Below, piece by piece: positions 21,234 to 30,810 of a stretch of 64,000 nucleotides of DNA (positions are counted from its first letter, which is position 1; each line of letters opens with the position of its first letter). The notes under the pieces are model-generated. The model was given only the letters and a program-made list of their open reading frames with translations, was not told the DNA's origin and did not search any database. Both the position numbers and the translations under genes were made by a program. The DNA lies in assembly GCA_963205255.1 (NCBI GenBank), contig CAUJIK010000052.1, forward strand, positions 1 to 64,000, in the 5' to 3' direction. This DNA comes from Pseudomonadota bacterium (GTDB taxonomy: Bacteria; Pseudomonadota; Gammaproteobacteria; Steroidobacterales; Steroidobacteraceae).

Positions 21234-21902
21234 TTACGGCGACGACCAGGGCAGCGACACGGAGATGGAGCCGATCACACGGCCCTCCACTACATCGCTG
21301 TCCCCGTCGACGTATTTGAGCCCCAGCGTGACGTTGCTCGCCGCCCACTCCACGCCCACGGACCAGTCGTAGTAGCCGCCGACGGAATTCCAGGCGTCGC
21401 CATCGCTCCAGCCGGCATGGCCAACGAAGGCGAAGTTCTCCGCCAGAGGCAGCAAGACATTGCCTTCGAGGTAATAGGCGGAGCGACCCGAGCCGGCGTT
21501 GTCCGGTGAGTACCAGAATTTGGCGTCGAACGGACCCTTGCTGACGCCGGCGTAGAATTCCAGCATGTTGATGTCGCTGGCGCCCGGATACAGGTAGCTG
21601 ACCACGCCCACGTCATAGCCAAATGAGTTTTCGGCATCCCCGCCGGCGAAGCCCGCGCCGAAATCCACCTCCATGTTGGGATCACCTGGCCCGAAGTCGA
21701 CATTGCTGCCCCAGGCGTTCAGGTAGAACCCGCTTTCGAACGCATAGTCGATGCCCAGCTGGAAGGCCGGCTTCTCGTTGGTTTGCGTGATGCCGCGGAA
21801 GTCGTAGTCCGACACGATGGCCGGCGTGACCGCCAGCTCCGCATGCGCAATGGCGGTGGCAACCAGCAGGGGAACAGCCGTCAGAACACGCACCTTGTTC
21901 AT
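21234..21902 (-). CDS. TIGR02001-like (TorF family) outer-membrane protein
   Basis: Signal peptide, VTPAIVSDYDFRGITQTNEKPAFQLGIDYAFESGFYLNAWGSNVDF...; same pattern as next gene. Confidence 0.85.
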   Translation of the reverse strand: MNKVRVLTAVPLLVATAIAHAELAVTPAIVSDYDFRGITQTNEKPAFQLGIDYAFESGFYLNAWGSNVDFGPGDPNMEVDFGAGFAGGDAENSFGYDVGVVSYLYPGASDINMLEFYAGVSKGPFDAKFWYSPDNAGSGRSAYYLEGNVLLPLAENFAFVGHAGWSDGDAWNSVGGYYDWSVGVEWAASNVTLGLKYVDGDSDVVEGRVIGSISVSLPWSSP

Positions 21903-21967
21903 GAATTCCTCCCCCTGCATACGCTGGCGACCACCGCCTTCGGAACCTCGATCCTAATCCGCCCCGC

Positions 21968-22642
21968 TCATTGACTCCAGGGCAGCGACGTCGAAATGCC
22001 GAACAGGATGCGACCGAAGGTCTTGTCCGAGGCCGGGTTGTCGCCGCCGTCCGAGTACTTCAGATAGGTGGAGAAATTGCCCACGTCGTAGCCGATGCCA
22101 GCCGACCAGTCGAGGTAGTTCTTGTCTCCGCCGTACGAGGCCGCAATGCCGTTGCCGGTGCTGTAGCCCACGTGCGCCAGCAGGCTGAAACCGCCATTGA
22201 GCGGAACCGTCACATTGCCCTCGAGGTAGAAAGCGCTCTCGTCCGTGCCAATGAAGTCGGGCGAATACCACAGCTTGGCGCCGAACACGCCCTTGCTGAG
22301 CCCGGCGTAAACCTCATAGAAATTGAACTCGCTGGAGTTCGGATAGCCGTAGTAGTTCACGCCCAGGTCGTAGCCGACGGTCTGCTCGGCATCACCGCCG
22401 GAGAAGCCCAGGAAGGCATCGATCTCGGAACCACTGAGAAGAGAGCTGCCCCACACCCCGGCGTAGAAGCCGCTGTCGGCCGAATAGGTCGCACCCAGCT
22501 GGAAAGCATCGTGTCCAGCCGTCTGGGGAACGCCACGCCAGTCGTAGTCATTGACCCAGGCTGCGCTGACATCCGTTCCGGCGCTCGCAGCTCCAGCCAT
22601 AACCAGCAGAGCAGCGGCAATCGCCATTCGCGACTTGATCAT
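21968..22642 (-). CDS. TIGR02001-like (TorF family) outer-membrane protein, paralogue
   Basis: Signal peptide, VSAAWVNDYDWRGVPQTAGHDAFQLGATYSADSGFYAGVWGSSLLSG...; tandem paralogue. Confidence 0.85.
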   Translation of the reverse strand: MIKSRMAIAAALLVMAGAASAGTDVSAAWVNDYDWRGVPQTAGHDAFQLGATYSADSGFYAGVWGSSLLSGSEIDAFLGFSGGDAEQTVGYDLGVNYYGYPNSSEFNFYEVYAGLSKGVFGAKLWYSPDFIGTDESAFYLEGNVTVPLNGGFSLLAHVGYSTGNGIAASYGGDKNYLDWSAGIGYDVGNFSTYLKYSDGGDNPASDKTFGRILFGISTSLPWSQ

Positions 22643-22893
22643 GCATTTTCTCCTTGGGACAGGTGTTGTTAATGCCCCACGAAGCAGAGTGCAAACGCCG
22701 TACCAGATCGCAAAGATCTGGAAAATGCTGACAAGAGCGCTGAATGAGTGACTGGATACTAGGAGAAACGACGTTGCCTCGGGGCAACATCAAGTGCGCG
22801 CGCACCATTGCCACGCAGCGCGATCGCATAGTGCACGCAAATCGATCAGCGCCTGCGCGGCGCAACAGGCGCGGGCCCGCGCCTTCTTGCTTT

Positions 22894-24306
22894 TTAAAGA
22901 GCGGGCAGGCCGCTGAGCGACCAGTCGCCGGCAGCGGCGGCCAGCGCTGACCGGGCACGCCAGTAGTCGCGCAGCAGCAGCATCTGCTGCTCCTCGGATT
23001 CCAGCAGCACGAGTTGCCGGCGCAGATGTTCCGGTGCATCGGACTCACCGCCATCCTGCGCTGCCTGCGGCTGCTGCGGCCCGGGGAGAACCAGCTGCCG
23101 GTGCTGCTCGAGCAGCCCCCGCGCCGTGGCCAGTTCAGCCGCGTGAATGCGCAGTTCGGTACGCGCCGCAAGCTTCGCCGCCTCCAGCGCGCGCAGTGCG
23201 CTGCGCAGTTCGGCGTCGGCGGCCAGCAGCTGCGCCTGATGCTGGTCGAACAGCGGCAGCTCCACCACGGCGTTGGGCCCCACGAAGGGAGTGGAATCCA
23301 CCGCCGCCTCGCGGAATGCGCCGATCTCCAGCGCGCCGAGCCAGCGGAAACGCCGCTGCATCGCCAGCATGCGCAGCCGCACCTCGATCGCCTGCGCGGC
23401 AGCGCGGATGTCCAGGCGCTGCTGCAAGGCCACGCCTTCCAGCGCCTGCAACGCAGGATCCTCCGCCGGCGGATCGGACAGCTGCCCGGCAAGCTGCCAG
23501 TCATCCCGCCATCCCGACACGCCCATGAGCTCGCCCAGGCGCGCACGCGCCGTGCTGGCCTCCAGCGCCGCGCGGGCAGCTGAGCTTTCCACATCGAAAA
23601 GACCGCTACGCTCGGCCGCCATGTCGATCTGCGCCGCATCGGCATCGTCCGCCGCGAGCTGCCCGGCGGCGAGCTGCTCGAAGGTGGCGCGCGCCGCCGC
23701 CGCCGAACGCTCCCGCAGCTGCGCCACGCGCTGCGCGCTCGCATACTCCAGCCAGGCTTCGGTGGTCCGCGCGGCGACGGCCGCGATGCGCGCCGCCGCG
23801 AGCAGTCGCTGACGGTCCAGCTCCTTGCGGGCCACGGCCATGCGGTCAGGCATGTGCAGCAGCGCCAGCACATTCTGCAGCACGCCGACGCTGACAGTGC
23901 GGTCCGGATAGAAAACGGAAAGATTGCCGCTGGGATTGCGGATGCCCACGATGGCCACCGGATTGGGCGGCGTGGCGGCCGCCACCACTTCACTGCGCGC
24001 GATCTCCAGCTGCTCGAAGGCCTGCTGCACTTCGGGATTCATCAGCAAGCCGATGGTCACCGCCGCCGCCGGCGCAACGCCATCCCCCAGCATCGCAAGC
24101 GCAGCGGCCTGCGCCGCCTCGTCCGCCTGATTGTCGCGACGCCACTGCGGATCAGCGCCCGTCTGGCCGGCGACCAGGTCGCGAGTGGCAGCAACATTGT
24201 CTTTCGAAGCCGGCAACGAGCAGCCTGCAAGCAGCAGCGCCGCCAGCATGCCGGTGACCGGGCCGGCTGCGCTGTGGCGAATTGTCGGCCAAGGATTCAG
24301 GGACAT
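22894..24306 (-). CDS. TolC family outer-membrane lipoprotein
   Basis: Lipobox LLAGCSLP, long coiled-coil helices typical of outer membrane efflux proteins. Confidence 0.85.
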   Translation of the reverse strand: MSLNPWPTIRHSAAGPVTGMLAALLLAGCSLPASKDNVAATRDLVAGQTGADPQWRRDNQADEAAQAAALAMLGDGVAPAAAVTIGLLMNPEVQQAFEQLEIARSEVVAAATPPNPVAIVGIRNPSGNLSVFYPDRTVSVGVLQNVLALLHMPDRMAVARKELDRQRLLAAARIAAVAARTTEAWLEYASAQRVAQLRERSAAAARATFEQLAAGQLAADDADAAQIDMAAERSGLFDVESSAARAALEASTARARLGELMGVSGWRDDWQLAGQLSDPPAEDPALQALEGVALQQRLDIRAAAQAIEVRLRMLAMQRRFRWLGALEIGAFREAAVDSTPFVGPNAVVELPLFDQHQAQLLAADAELRSALRALEAAKLAARTELRIHAAELATARGLLEQHRQLVLPGPQQPQAAQDGGESDAPEHLRRQLVLLESEEQQMLLLRDYWRARSALAAAAGDWSLSGLPAL

Positions 24307-24366
24307 GCGCGCACACTATATATTGCGGGCAGGCAACCGACCATCGCCGACGAAGCGGAGACAAAG

Positions 24367-25206
24367 ATGAGCATCGAGATCCTGCAGCAGCATCGCGTGG
24401 CGGAGGGCACCGTGCATTTCTGCCGGCATGCCAGCCACACCACCGGCACGCCGATGAAGTTCTCGCTGTTCCTGCCGCCCGGCCAGGGCCCCTTCCCGCT
24501 GCTGCTGTGGCTTTCGGGGCTCACCTGCACCGAGGAGAATTTCACCACCAAGGCAGGCGCCTACGCCGCGGCGCGGCGGCTGGGTCTTGCCGTGCTGGCG
24601 CCCGACACCAGCCCGCGCGGCGAAGGCGTCGCGGACGATGCCGCCTATGATCTGGGCCAGGGCGCCTCGTTCTATGTCGATGCCACCGAGCAACCCTGGG
24701 CCCCGCACTTCCGGATGGAAAGCTATGTGACCGGCGAGCTGCGCGAAACCGTGGCCGCCGGATTTCCCGTGGACCTCGGGCGTTGCGGCATCAGCGGTCA
24801 TTCCATGGGCGGCCACGGCGCGCTGACGCTGGCGCTGCGCCATCCCGGGTTGTTCCGCAGCGTCTCGGCCTTTGCGCCCATCAGTTCTCCCACGCGCTGC
24901 CCCTGGGGCGAGAAGGCGCTGGGCGCCTATCTCGGCGCCGACCGCGCGCTGTGGCGCGCGCATGACGCCGCACTGCTGATCGAACGCGGCGCGGCCCGCG
25001 GCCATTACGACGAGATCCTGGTCGACCAGGGAGAAGCCGACAGCTTCCTTGCCGGCCAGCTCAAGCCCGAGCTGCTGGAAGCCGCGTGCGCCGCCGCAGG
25101 CCAGTCCTTGCGGCTGCGACTCCAGAGCGGTTACGACCACTCCTACTACTTCGTGAGCACTTTCATCGCCGATCACCTGGCCTGGCATGCCCAGAGGCTG
25201 GGCTGA
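24367..25206 (+). CDS. fghA: S-formylglutathione hydrolase
   Basis: PFPLLLWLSGLTCTEENFTTKAGAYAAARRLGLAVLAPDTSPRG...GISGHSMGGHGALTLALRHPG...YDHSYYFVSTFIADH. Confidence 0.96.
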   Translation: MSIEILQQHRVAEGTVHFCRHASHTTGTPMKFSLFLPPGQGPFPLLLWLSGLTCTEENFTTKAGAYAAARRLGLAVLAPDTSPRGEGVADDAAYDLGQGASFYVDATEQPWAPHFRMESYVTGELRETVAAGFPVDLGRCGISGHSMGGHGALTLALRHPGLFRSVSAFAPISSPTRCPWGEKALGAYLGADRALWRAHDAALLIERGAARGHYDEILVDQGEADSFLAGQLKPELLEAACAAAGQSLRLRLQSGYDHSYYFVSTFIADHLAWHAQRLG

Positions 25207-25213
25207 TCCGGAC

Positions 25214-26188
25214 ATGCCTTCCCGTCCCCGCATCCTGCTCACCCGGCGCTGGAGCGAAGATGTCGAGCGCTACCTCGCCGGACATTTCGACGTGACGACC
25301 AACGAACACGACACGCCGATGAGCGCCGCGCAGCTCGCCGCCGCGATGCGCGAGCACGACGCCCTGTGCCCCACCGTGACCGATGCCATCACCGCCGAGG
25401 TGCTGCGCACGCCCGGAGCGCGCGTGAAGCTCATAGGCAATTTCGGCGTGGGGTTCAATCACATCGATGTCGCCGCGGCGTGCGAGCTGGGCATCCGCGT
25501 ATCGAACACACCGGATGTACTCACCGAAAGCACCGCTGAGCTCGCCATCCTGTTGCTGCTGATGGCCACGCGACGCGCCGGCGAAGGCGAACGCGAATTG
25601 CGCGCCGGCCGCTGGAGCGGCTGGCGCCCCACTCACCTGATGGGACAAAGCCTCGCCGGAAAAACCCTGGGCCTCATCGGCTTCGGCCGCATCGGCCAGG
25701 CGACCGCGCACAAGGCACACGCAGCTTTCAGCATGAACATCCTCTACCACAGCCGTCATCGCGTGGATGCCGCCATCGAGAAACCATGCGCCGCGCGGTA
25801 CTGCGAATCCGTGGACGAACTGATCGCCACCAGCGACGCGATATCGCTGCATTGCCCCGGCGGTCCGCAGACGCACCATCTCATCGACGCGCGGCGGCTG
25901 GCGCTGGTGAAACCCGGCGCCGTGCTGGTGAACACGGCGCGCGGCACGGTGGTGGATGAACAGGCCCTGGCCAAGGCTCTGGCCGGCGGCCGCATCCAGG
26001 CCGCGGGCCTGGATGTCTACGAGCGCGAACCCATGGTGCACCCTGAGTTGCTGGCGCTGGAGAACGTGGTGCTGCTGCCCCACCTGGGCAGCGCCACACA
26101 CGAAACCCGCTCCGCCATGGGCATGCGCGTGGCGCGGAATCTCGAAGCCTTCTTCGCCGGGCGCGAGCTCATCGACCCGGTGGCGTGA
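25214..26188 (+). CDS. D-2-hydroxyacid dehydrogenase (glyoxylate/hydroxypyruvate reductase type)
   Basis: LIGNFGVGFNHIDVAAACELGIRVSNTPDVLTESTAELAILLLL...GKTLGLIGFGRIGQATAHKA. Confidence 0.93.
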   Translation: MPSRPRILLTRRWSEDVERYLAGHFDVTTNEHDTPMSAAQLAAAMREHDALCPTVTDAITAEVLRTPGARVKLIGNFGVGFNHIDVAAACELGIRVSNTPDVLTESTAELAILLLLMATRRAGEGERELRAGRWSGWRPTHLMGQSLAGKTLGLIGFGRIGQATAHKAHAAFSMNILYHSRHRVDAAIEKPCAARYCESVDELIATSDAISLHCPGGPQTHHLIDARRLALVKPGAVLVNTARGTVVDEQALAKALAGGRIQAAGLDVYEREPMVHPELLALENVVLLPHLGSATHETRSAMGMRVARNLEAFFAGRELIDPVA

Positions 26189-27072
26189 GCGCCTCGTCTC
26201 CCGGCTGGATCGACGCGTTGCTGGCGCGCGAGCAGCTGCCCGAGCGCTATCGCGCCATCATCGACACCGTGCTGCGGCCACTGGCGACGCAGATCGCGGC
26301 GCAGGCGCGCGCCGCCTCCGATGTACTGCTGGCCGGACTCTGTGGCGCGCAGGGCAGCGGCAAGACCACCGCCGCCGCCGCGCTGGGCGAGTTGCTGCGC
26401 GAATGCGGCACGCCCGCGGCGGTGCTGTCCATCGACGACTTCTATCTCACACGCGCCGCGCGCATGACGCTGGCCCGCGAAGTGCACCCCTTGCTGGTCA
26501 CCCGCGGCGTTCCCGGCACACATGACCTGCCGCTGGCGCTGGATGTGATCGGGGCACTGCGCCGCGGCGAGATGCCGCACCTGCCGCGCTTCGACAAAGG
26601 ACGCGACGAGCGCGTTCCCGAGGCGCAGTGGCGACGGCCCACCACGCCGGTGAACGTGGTGCTGCTGGAAGGCTGGTGCGTGGGCGCGCGCCCTGAATCA
26701 CCGCTGGCGCTGCGGCAGCCCCTGAACGACCTGGAACGCGAAGAGGATGCGGACGGCGCCTGGCGGCGCTACGTGAATGAGCAGCTGGCAGGCCCATACC
26801 GGGCGCTGTTCGATCCGCTCGCGCCGCTGATCCTGCTGCAGGCGCCCTCGTTCGACGTGGTTTACCGCTGGCGACTGGAACAGGAGCACAAGCTGCGCGT
26901 GCGCCTCGCCATGCAAGACGGCAACAGCGGCAAGACGATGGACGATGCCGCCGTGGCGCGTTTCATCGCCCACTACGAACGCATCACGCGCCACATCCTT
27001 GCCGAAATGCCGCAGCGCGCCGACCGGGTGATCCGGCTCGATGCGGCGCGCACGGTGATCGGCGCGGCGTGA
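26185..27072 (+). CDS. D-glycerate 3-kinase-like P-loop kinase
   Basis: GLCGAQGSGKTTAAAALGELL, SIDDFYLTRAARMTLAREVHPLLVTRGVPGTHD, LLEGWCVGARP; 4-nt overlap with preceding gene. Confidence 0.9.
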   Translation: MSASSPGWIDALLAREQLPERYRAIIDTVLRPLATQIAAQARAASDVLLAGLCGAQGSGKTTAAAALGELLRECGTPAAVLSIDDFYLTRAARMTLAREVHPLLVTRGVPGTHDLPLALDVIGALRRGEMPHLPRFDKGRDERVPEAQWRRPTTPVNVVLLEGWCVGARPESPLALRQPLNDLEREEDADGAWRRYVNEQLAGPYRALFDPLAPLILLQAPSFDVVYRWRLEQEHKLRVRLAMQDGNSGKTMDDAAVARFIAHYERITRHILAEMPQRADRVIRLDAARTVIGAA

Positions 27073-27118
27073 CCGGCATCAGCCGGCCCACCGATCCGCC
27101 GCATTCATTGCGCCGTTT

Positions 27119-27658
27119 TCAGTCCTTCGCGGCGGCGACGGCGCGGGCCATGCCCTGTTCGATCAGCGACCGCGCCTCGGCGGCATCGCCCCATCCCAGC
27201 ACCTTCACCCACTTGCCACCCTCGAGATCCTTGTAGTGCTCGAAGAAGTGCTGCACCTGCTTGAGCGAGATCTCGGGCAGGTCGGTGTAGTTGTGCACAT
27301 GCTCATAGCGGCGCGTGAGCTTCGGCACCGGCACCGCGACGATCTTCTCGTCACCACCCGCCTCGTCCTGCATCTTGAGCACGCCCACCGGCCGCACCGC
27401 GATCACGCAGCCGGGCATCAGGCCGCGCTGATTGACGATGAGCACATCGCAAGGGTCGCCGTCGTCCGACAGGGTGTGCGGGATGAAGCCGTAGTTTCCG
27501 GGATAGCGCATCGCGGTATAGAGGAAGCGATCGACGACCAGCGCGCCCGAGGCCTTGTGCATCTCGTACTTGATCGGCTGGCCGCCGACCGGCACTTCGA
27601 CGACGACATTCACTTCATGAGGCGGGTTCTTGCCAATGGGCAGGGCATCGAGGCGCAT
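27119..27658 (-). CDS. ppa: inorganic pyrophosphatase
   Basis: [65 protein letters not shown]. Confidence 0.97.
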   Translation of the reverse strand: MRLDALPIGKNPPHEVNVVVEVPVGGQPIKYEMHKASGALVVDRFLYTAMRYPGNYGFIPHTLSDDGDPCDVLIVNQRGLMPGCVIAVRPVGVLKMQDEAGGDEKIVAVPVPKLTRRYEHVHNYTDLPEISLKQVQHFFEHYKDLEGGKWVKVLGWGDAAEARSLIEQGMARAVAAAKD

Positions 27659-27717
27659 GGGGGTCCTGAGGCTGTTCCGGGGGCGCGAACTATAAGGCAA
27701 TCGCCTATCCTTGTCGG

Positions 27718-28425
27718 GTGGAATCCCCTGTTTTCCGCCTCTCGGGCGTACACAAGCAATATGGTGAGGGCGAGGCCGCCGTGCTGGCGCTGAGGGGCGT
27801 GGATTTCACCGTGGAAAGCGGCGAACTGGTCGTCCTGCTGGGCCCCTCCGGTTCGGGCAAATCCACACTGCTCAACATCCTGGGGGGTCTCGACCGCCCC
27901 ACCGCGGGGCAGGCCCTGTTCCGCGACCTGGACCTCGCCACCGCCGGCGACGCCGAGATCACCCACTACCGTCGCCATCACGTGGGTTTCGTATTCCAGT
28001 TCTACAACCTCATCGCAAGCCTCACGGCGCGCGAGAACGTGGAACTGGTCACCGAGGTGGCCGACGATCCCATGCCCGCCGAAGAGGCGCTGGCGCTGGT
28101 GGGCCTCGCCGCGCGCAGCGGCCATTTCCCGGCGCAGCTCTCCGGCGGCGAACAGCAGCGCGTGGCGATCGCGCGCGCCATCGCCAAACGGCCCACGGTG
28201 CTGTTGTGCGACGAGCCCACCGGGGCGCTCGATGTCGCCACCGGCATCCGCGTGATCGAAGCGATCATCGAGGCCAACGAGCGCCTCGGCACCACCACAC
28301 TGCTGATCACGCACAACGCCGACATCGCGCAGGTCGGCGACCGTGTGGTGCGCTTCGCCGACGGCGCCATCCGCAGCATCGAGACCAATGCGCAGCGGCG
28401 CAAGCCGTCGGAGCTGAACTGGTGA
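27718..28425 (+). CDS. ABC transporter ATP-binding protein (MacB/LolD type)
   Basis: [56 protein letters not shown]. Confidence 0.95.
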   Translation: MESPVFRLSGVHKQYGEGEAAVLALRGVDFTVESGELVVLLGPSGSGKSTLLNILGGLDRPTAGQALFRDLDLATAGDAEITHYRRHHVGFVFQFYNLIASLTARENVELVTEVADDPMPAEEALALVGLAARSGHFPAQLSGGEQQRVAIARAIAKRPTVLLCDEPTGALDVATGIRVIEAIIEANERLGTTTLLITHNADIAQVGDRVVRFADGAIRSIETNAQRRKPSELNW

Positions 28426-30797
28426 TGGGCTTCATCCCGCCGCTGGACCGCAAGCTGCTGCGCGATCTGTCGCGCATGAAGATGCAGGCCGCCGCAGTGG
28501 GCGCGGTGCTGGCCTGCGGCGTCACGGTGTTCGTGATGGCCACCGGCATGTACGGCTCGTTGCTGAGCGCACGCGATGGCTACTACGACAGCAGCCGCAT
28601 GGCGGATGTGGCGGCAGGCGTGGTGCGCGCGCCGGACAGCCTCACGCGCGAGCTTGCCCAACTGCCCGGAGTGCGCGCGGTGGAGACGCGCATCTCGGGC
28701 GTGGGGCTGCTCGACCTGCCGGGCCGCAACGAGCCCGTGTCGGCGCGGCTGGTGTCATTGCCGCCCGACCGCGAACCACGCGTGAACGGCATCGTGCTGC
28801 GCGAAGGACGCATGCCCAATCCGGCGCGCGACCGCGAAGTGCTGGTCAACGAAGCCTTTGCCGAGGCCAACCGGCTCGCGCCCGGTAACCGCCTCGGCGC
28901 GCTGATCTACGGCAAGCGCCGTGATGTGGAGATCGTCGGCATCGCCAGCAGCCCCGAGTTCGTGTTCGCGGTGGCGCCCGGTGCGCTGCTGCCCGAACCG
29001 GAGCGCTTCGGCGTGGTGTGGATGGGGCGCGAGGCGCTGGGCCGCGCCTTCGATCGCGACGGCGCCTTCAACGATGTGCAAATACGGCTGGAGCCGCAAG
29101 CCAACGAGCGCGCCGTCATCGATTCCGTCGACCGGTTGCTGGCCCGCCATGGCGGCCGTGGCGCCTTTGGGCGCGACCGCATGCTGTCGGCGCAGTTCCT
29201 CGCCGATGAACTGGCTTCGCTCAAGACCATGGCCTCCATCCTGCCGCCCTTCTTCCTGGCTGTGGCGATATTCCTGCTCAATGTGTCGCTGTCGCGGCTG
29301 GTCGCCACCGAACGCGCCAACATCGGACTGCTGAAATCCTTCGGCTACGGCAATTTCCCCATCGGCTTCCACTACGCCAAGTTCGCGCTGTCGTTCTCCA
29401 TCCTCGGCGCGCTGCTGGGCATGGCGATCGGACACTGGATCGGGCTCGTCATTGCCGACATCTACGCCAGCGTCTACCGCATCCCCGACCTGCGGTTCGA
29501 GGCCGGACCGGGCGTATACCTTGGCGCGCTGGCAGTGGCCGCGGTGGCGGCGCTGGCCGGCGCCACGCAGGCGGTGATCCGCGCCATCCGTTTGCCGCCT
29601 GCGGCCGCGCTCGCGCCGCCGGCGCCCACGGGCTTCGGCCGCCTGGGCGTCATGGTCGAGAGCGCCGCGGCAAAACTCGATGGCAAATCACGCATGGTGG
29701 CGCGCCGCATCGCGCGCTTCCCGCGCCGTTCGGCCACCACGGTGCTGGGCATCGCGCTGGGCATGGCGCTGCTGATCACCTCGCGGCATTTCCCGCTGTC
29801 GATGGACCGCATCATCGAGGTGACCTTCGGCGTCGCGCAGCGGATGGATGTGATGGTGAGCTTCTCCGAGTCCGCGGACGAGGCCATCCTGCGCGATGTA
29901 GCGCGGCTGCCCGGAGTGCTGTCCGTGGAGCCGCTGCGCAGCAGCGACGTGATCTTCGAGGCCGGCAGCCGCAGGCAGCGCAATTCGCTGATCGGCGTGC
30001 CGCCGGGCGCTCAGCTTAACCGCGTGCTGGACGAGAACCTCGACGCCGTGCAGCCGCGCGGCGACGGCCTGACGCTGTCGCAGCTCATCGCCGGCAAGCT
30101 GGATGTGCAACTGGGCGACAAGGTGCGCGTGCAGGCGGCCGACGGCCACCGCGCCACCGCCGAGCTGCCGGTGGTCGCCATCGTCAAACCCTATCTTGCC
30201 GCCTCGGCCTACATGGAGCTCTCCGCGCTGGGCCGCATGCTGCGCGAGCCGGACCGGGTCACGGCCGCCTACCTGCTGCTGGATCGCACGCAGCGCGATG
30301 CTTTCGGCGCGCGCGCCAAGGAGCTGCCCACCATCATGGCCGTGAGCTTCCTCGACAATGCGCGCGAATCCATGCGCAAGCTGCTGGAACAAGGCAGCGG
30401 CTTCTTCGCCGGCATGTTCGTGGTGTTCTCGTCGCTGATGGCCGCCGGCGTGGCGTTCTCTTCCGCGCGCGTGACGCTCGCCGAGCAGGAACGCGACCTC
30501 GCCACATTGCGGGTGCTGGGCTTCAGCCGCTCCGAAGCCTCCTATGTGCTGCTCGCCGAACTCGGCGCGCTGCTGCTCATGGCGCTGCCGCTGGGCGCGG
30601 TGCTGGGCAACGTGCTGTCACGCTGGCTGATGTCGCAGTTCCAGACAGAGCTGTTCGTCTTTCCCTACGTCACCAGCGCGGCCGCCTATGGCGAATCGGC
30701 GCTGTTCGTAGCGACGGCCGTGATCGCCGCTACACTGCTCGTCCGCCGGGGCGTGGATCGCCTCGACCTGGTGGGCGTGCTCAAGTCACGGGATTGA
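28425..30797 (+). CDS. ABC transporter permease, two FtsX-like domains
   Basis: Start at TGATG overlap with ATPase; FtsX TM pattern at both ends. The track's upstream extension is artefactual. Confidence 0.92.
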   Translation: MGFIPPLDRKLLRDLSRMKMQAAAVGAVLACGVTVFVMATGMYGSLLSARDGYYDSSRMADVAAGVVRAPDSLTRELAQLPGVRAVETRISGVGLLDLPGRNEPVSARLVSLPPDREPRVNGIVLREGRMPNPARDREVLVNEAFAEANRLAPGNRLGALIYGKRRDVEIVGIASSPEFVFAVAPGALLPEPERFGVVWMGREALGRAFDRDGAFNDVQIRLEPQANERAVIDSVDRLLARHGGRGAFGRDRMLSAQFLADELASLKTMASILPPFFLAVAIFLLNVSLSRLVATERANIGLLKSFGYGNFPIGFHYAKFALSFSILGALLGMAIGHWIGLVIADIYASVYRIPDLRFEAGPGVYLGALAVAAVAALAGATQAVIRAIRLPPAAALAPPAPTGFGRLGVMVESAAAKLDGKSRMVARRIARFPRRSATTVLGIALGMALLITSRHFPLSMDRIIEVTFGVAQRMDVMVSFSESADEAILRDVARLPGVLSVEPLRSSDVIFEAGSRRQRNSLIGVPPGAQLNRVLDENLDAVQPRGDGLTLSQLIAGKLDVQLGDKVRVQAADGHRATAELPVVAIVKPYLAASAYMELSALGRMLREPDRVTAAYLLLDRTQRDAFGARAKELPTIMAVSFLDNARESMRKLLEQGSGFFAGMFVVFSSLMAAGVAFSSARVTLAEQERDLATLRVLGFSRSEASYVLLAELGALLLMALPLGAVLGNVLSRWLMSQFQTELFVFPYVTSAAAYGESALFVATAVIAATLLVRRGVDRLDLVGVLKSRD

Positions 30798-30810
30798 TCG
30801 AGGAAACAGG

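Noticed and set aside
22773-22788. GTTGCC-TCGG-GGCAAC hairpin
   Set aside because: Perfect 6-bp stem but no U-tract; position between the TIGR02001 gene start and the TolC gene end gives only weak support for a terminator.
22868-22883. GGCGCGGGCCCGCGCC palindrome after the TolC-like gene
   Set aside because: Perfect palindrome without loop and without a U-tract on the relevant strand; common in GC-rich DNA.
22548-23993. 481-aa minus-strand ORF rich in W/R/C
   Set aside because: Alternate frame of the TolC-family gene; out-of-frame composition.
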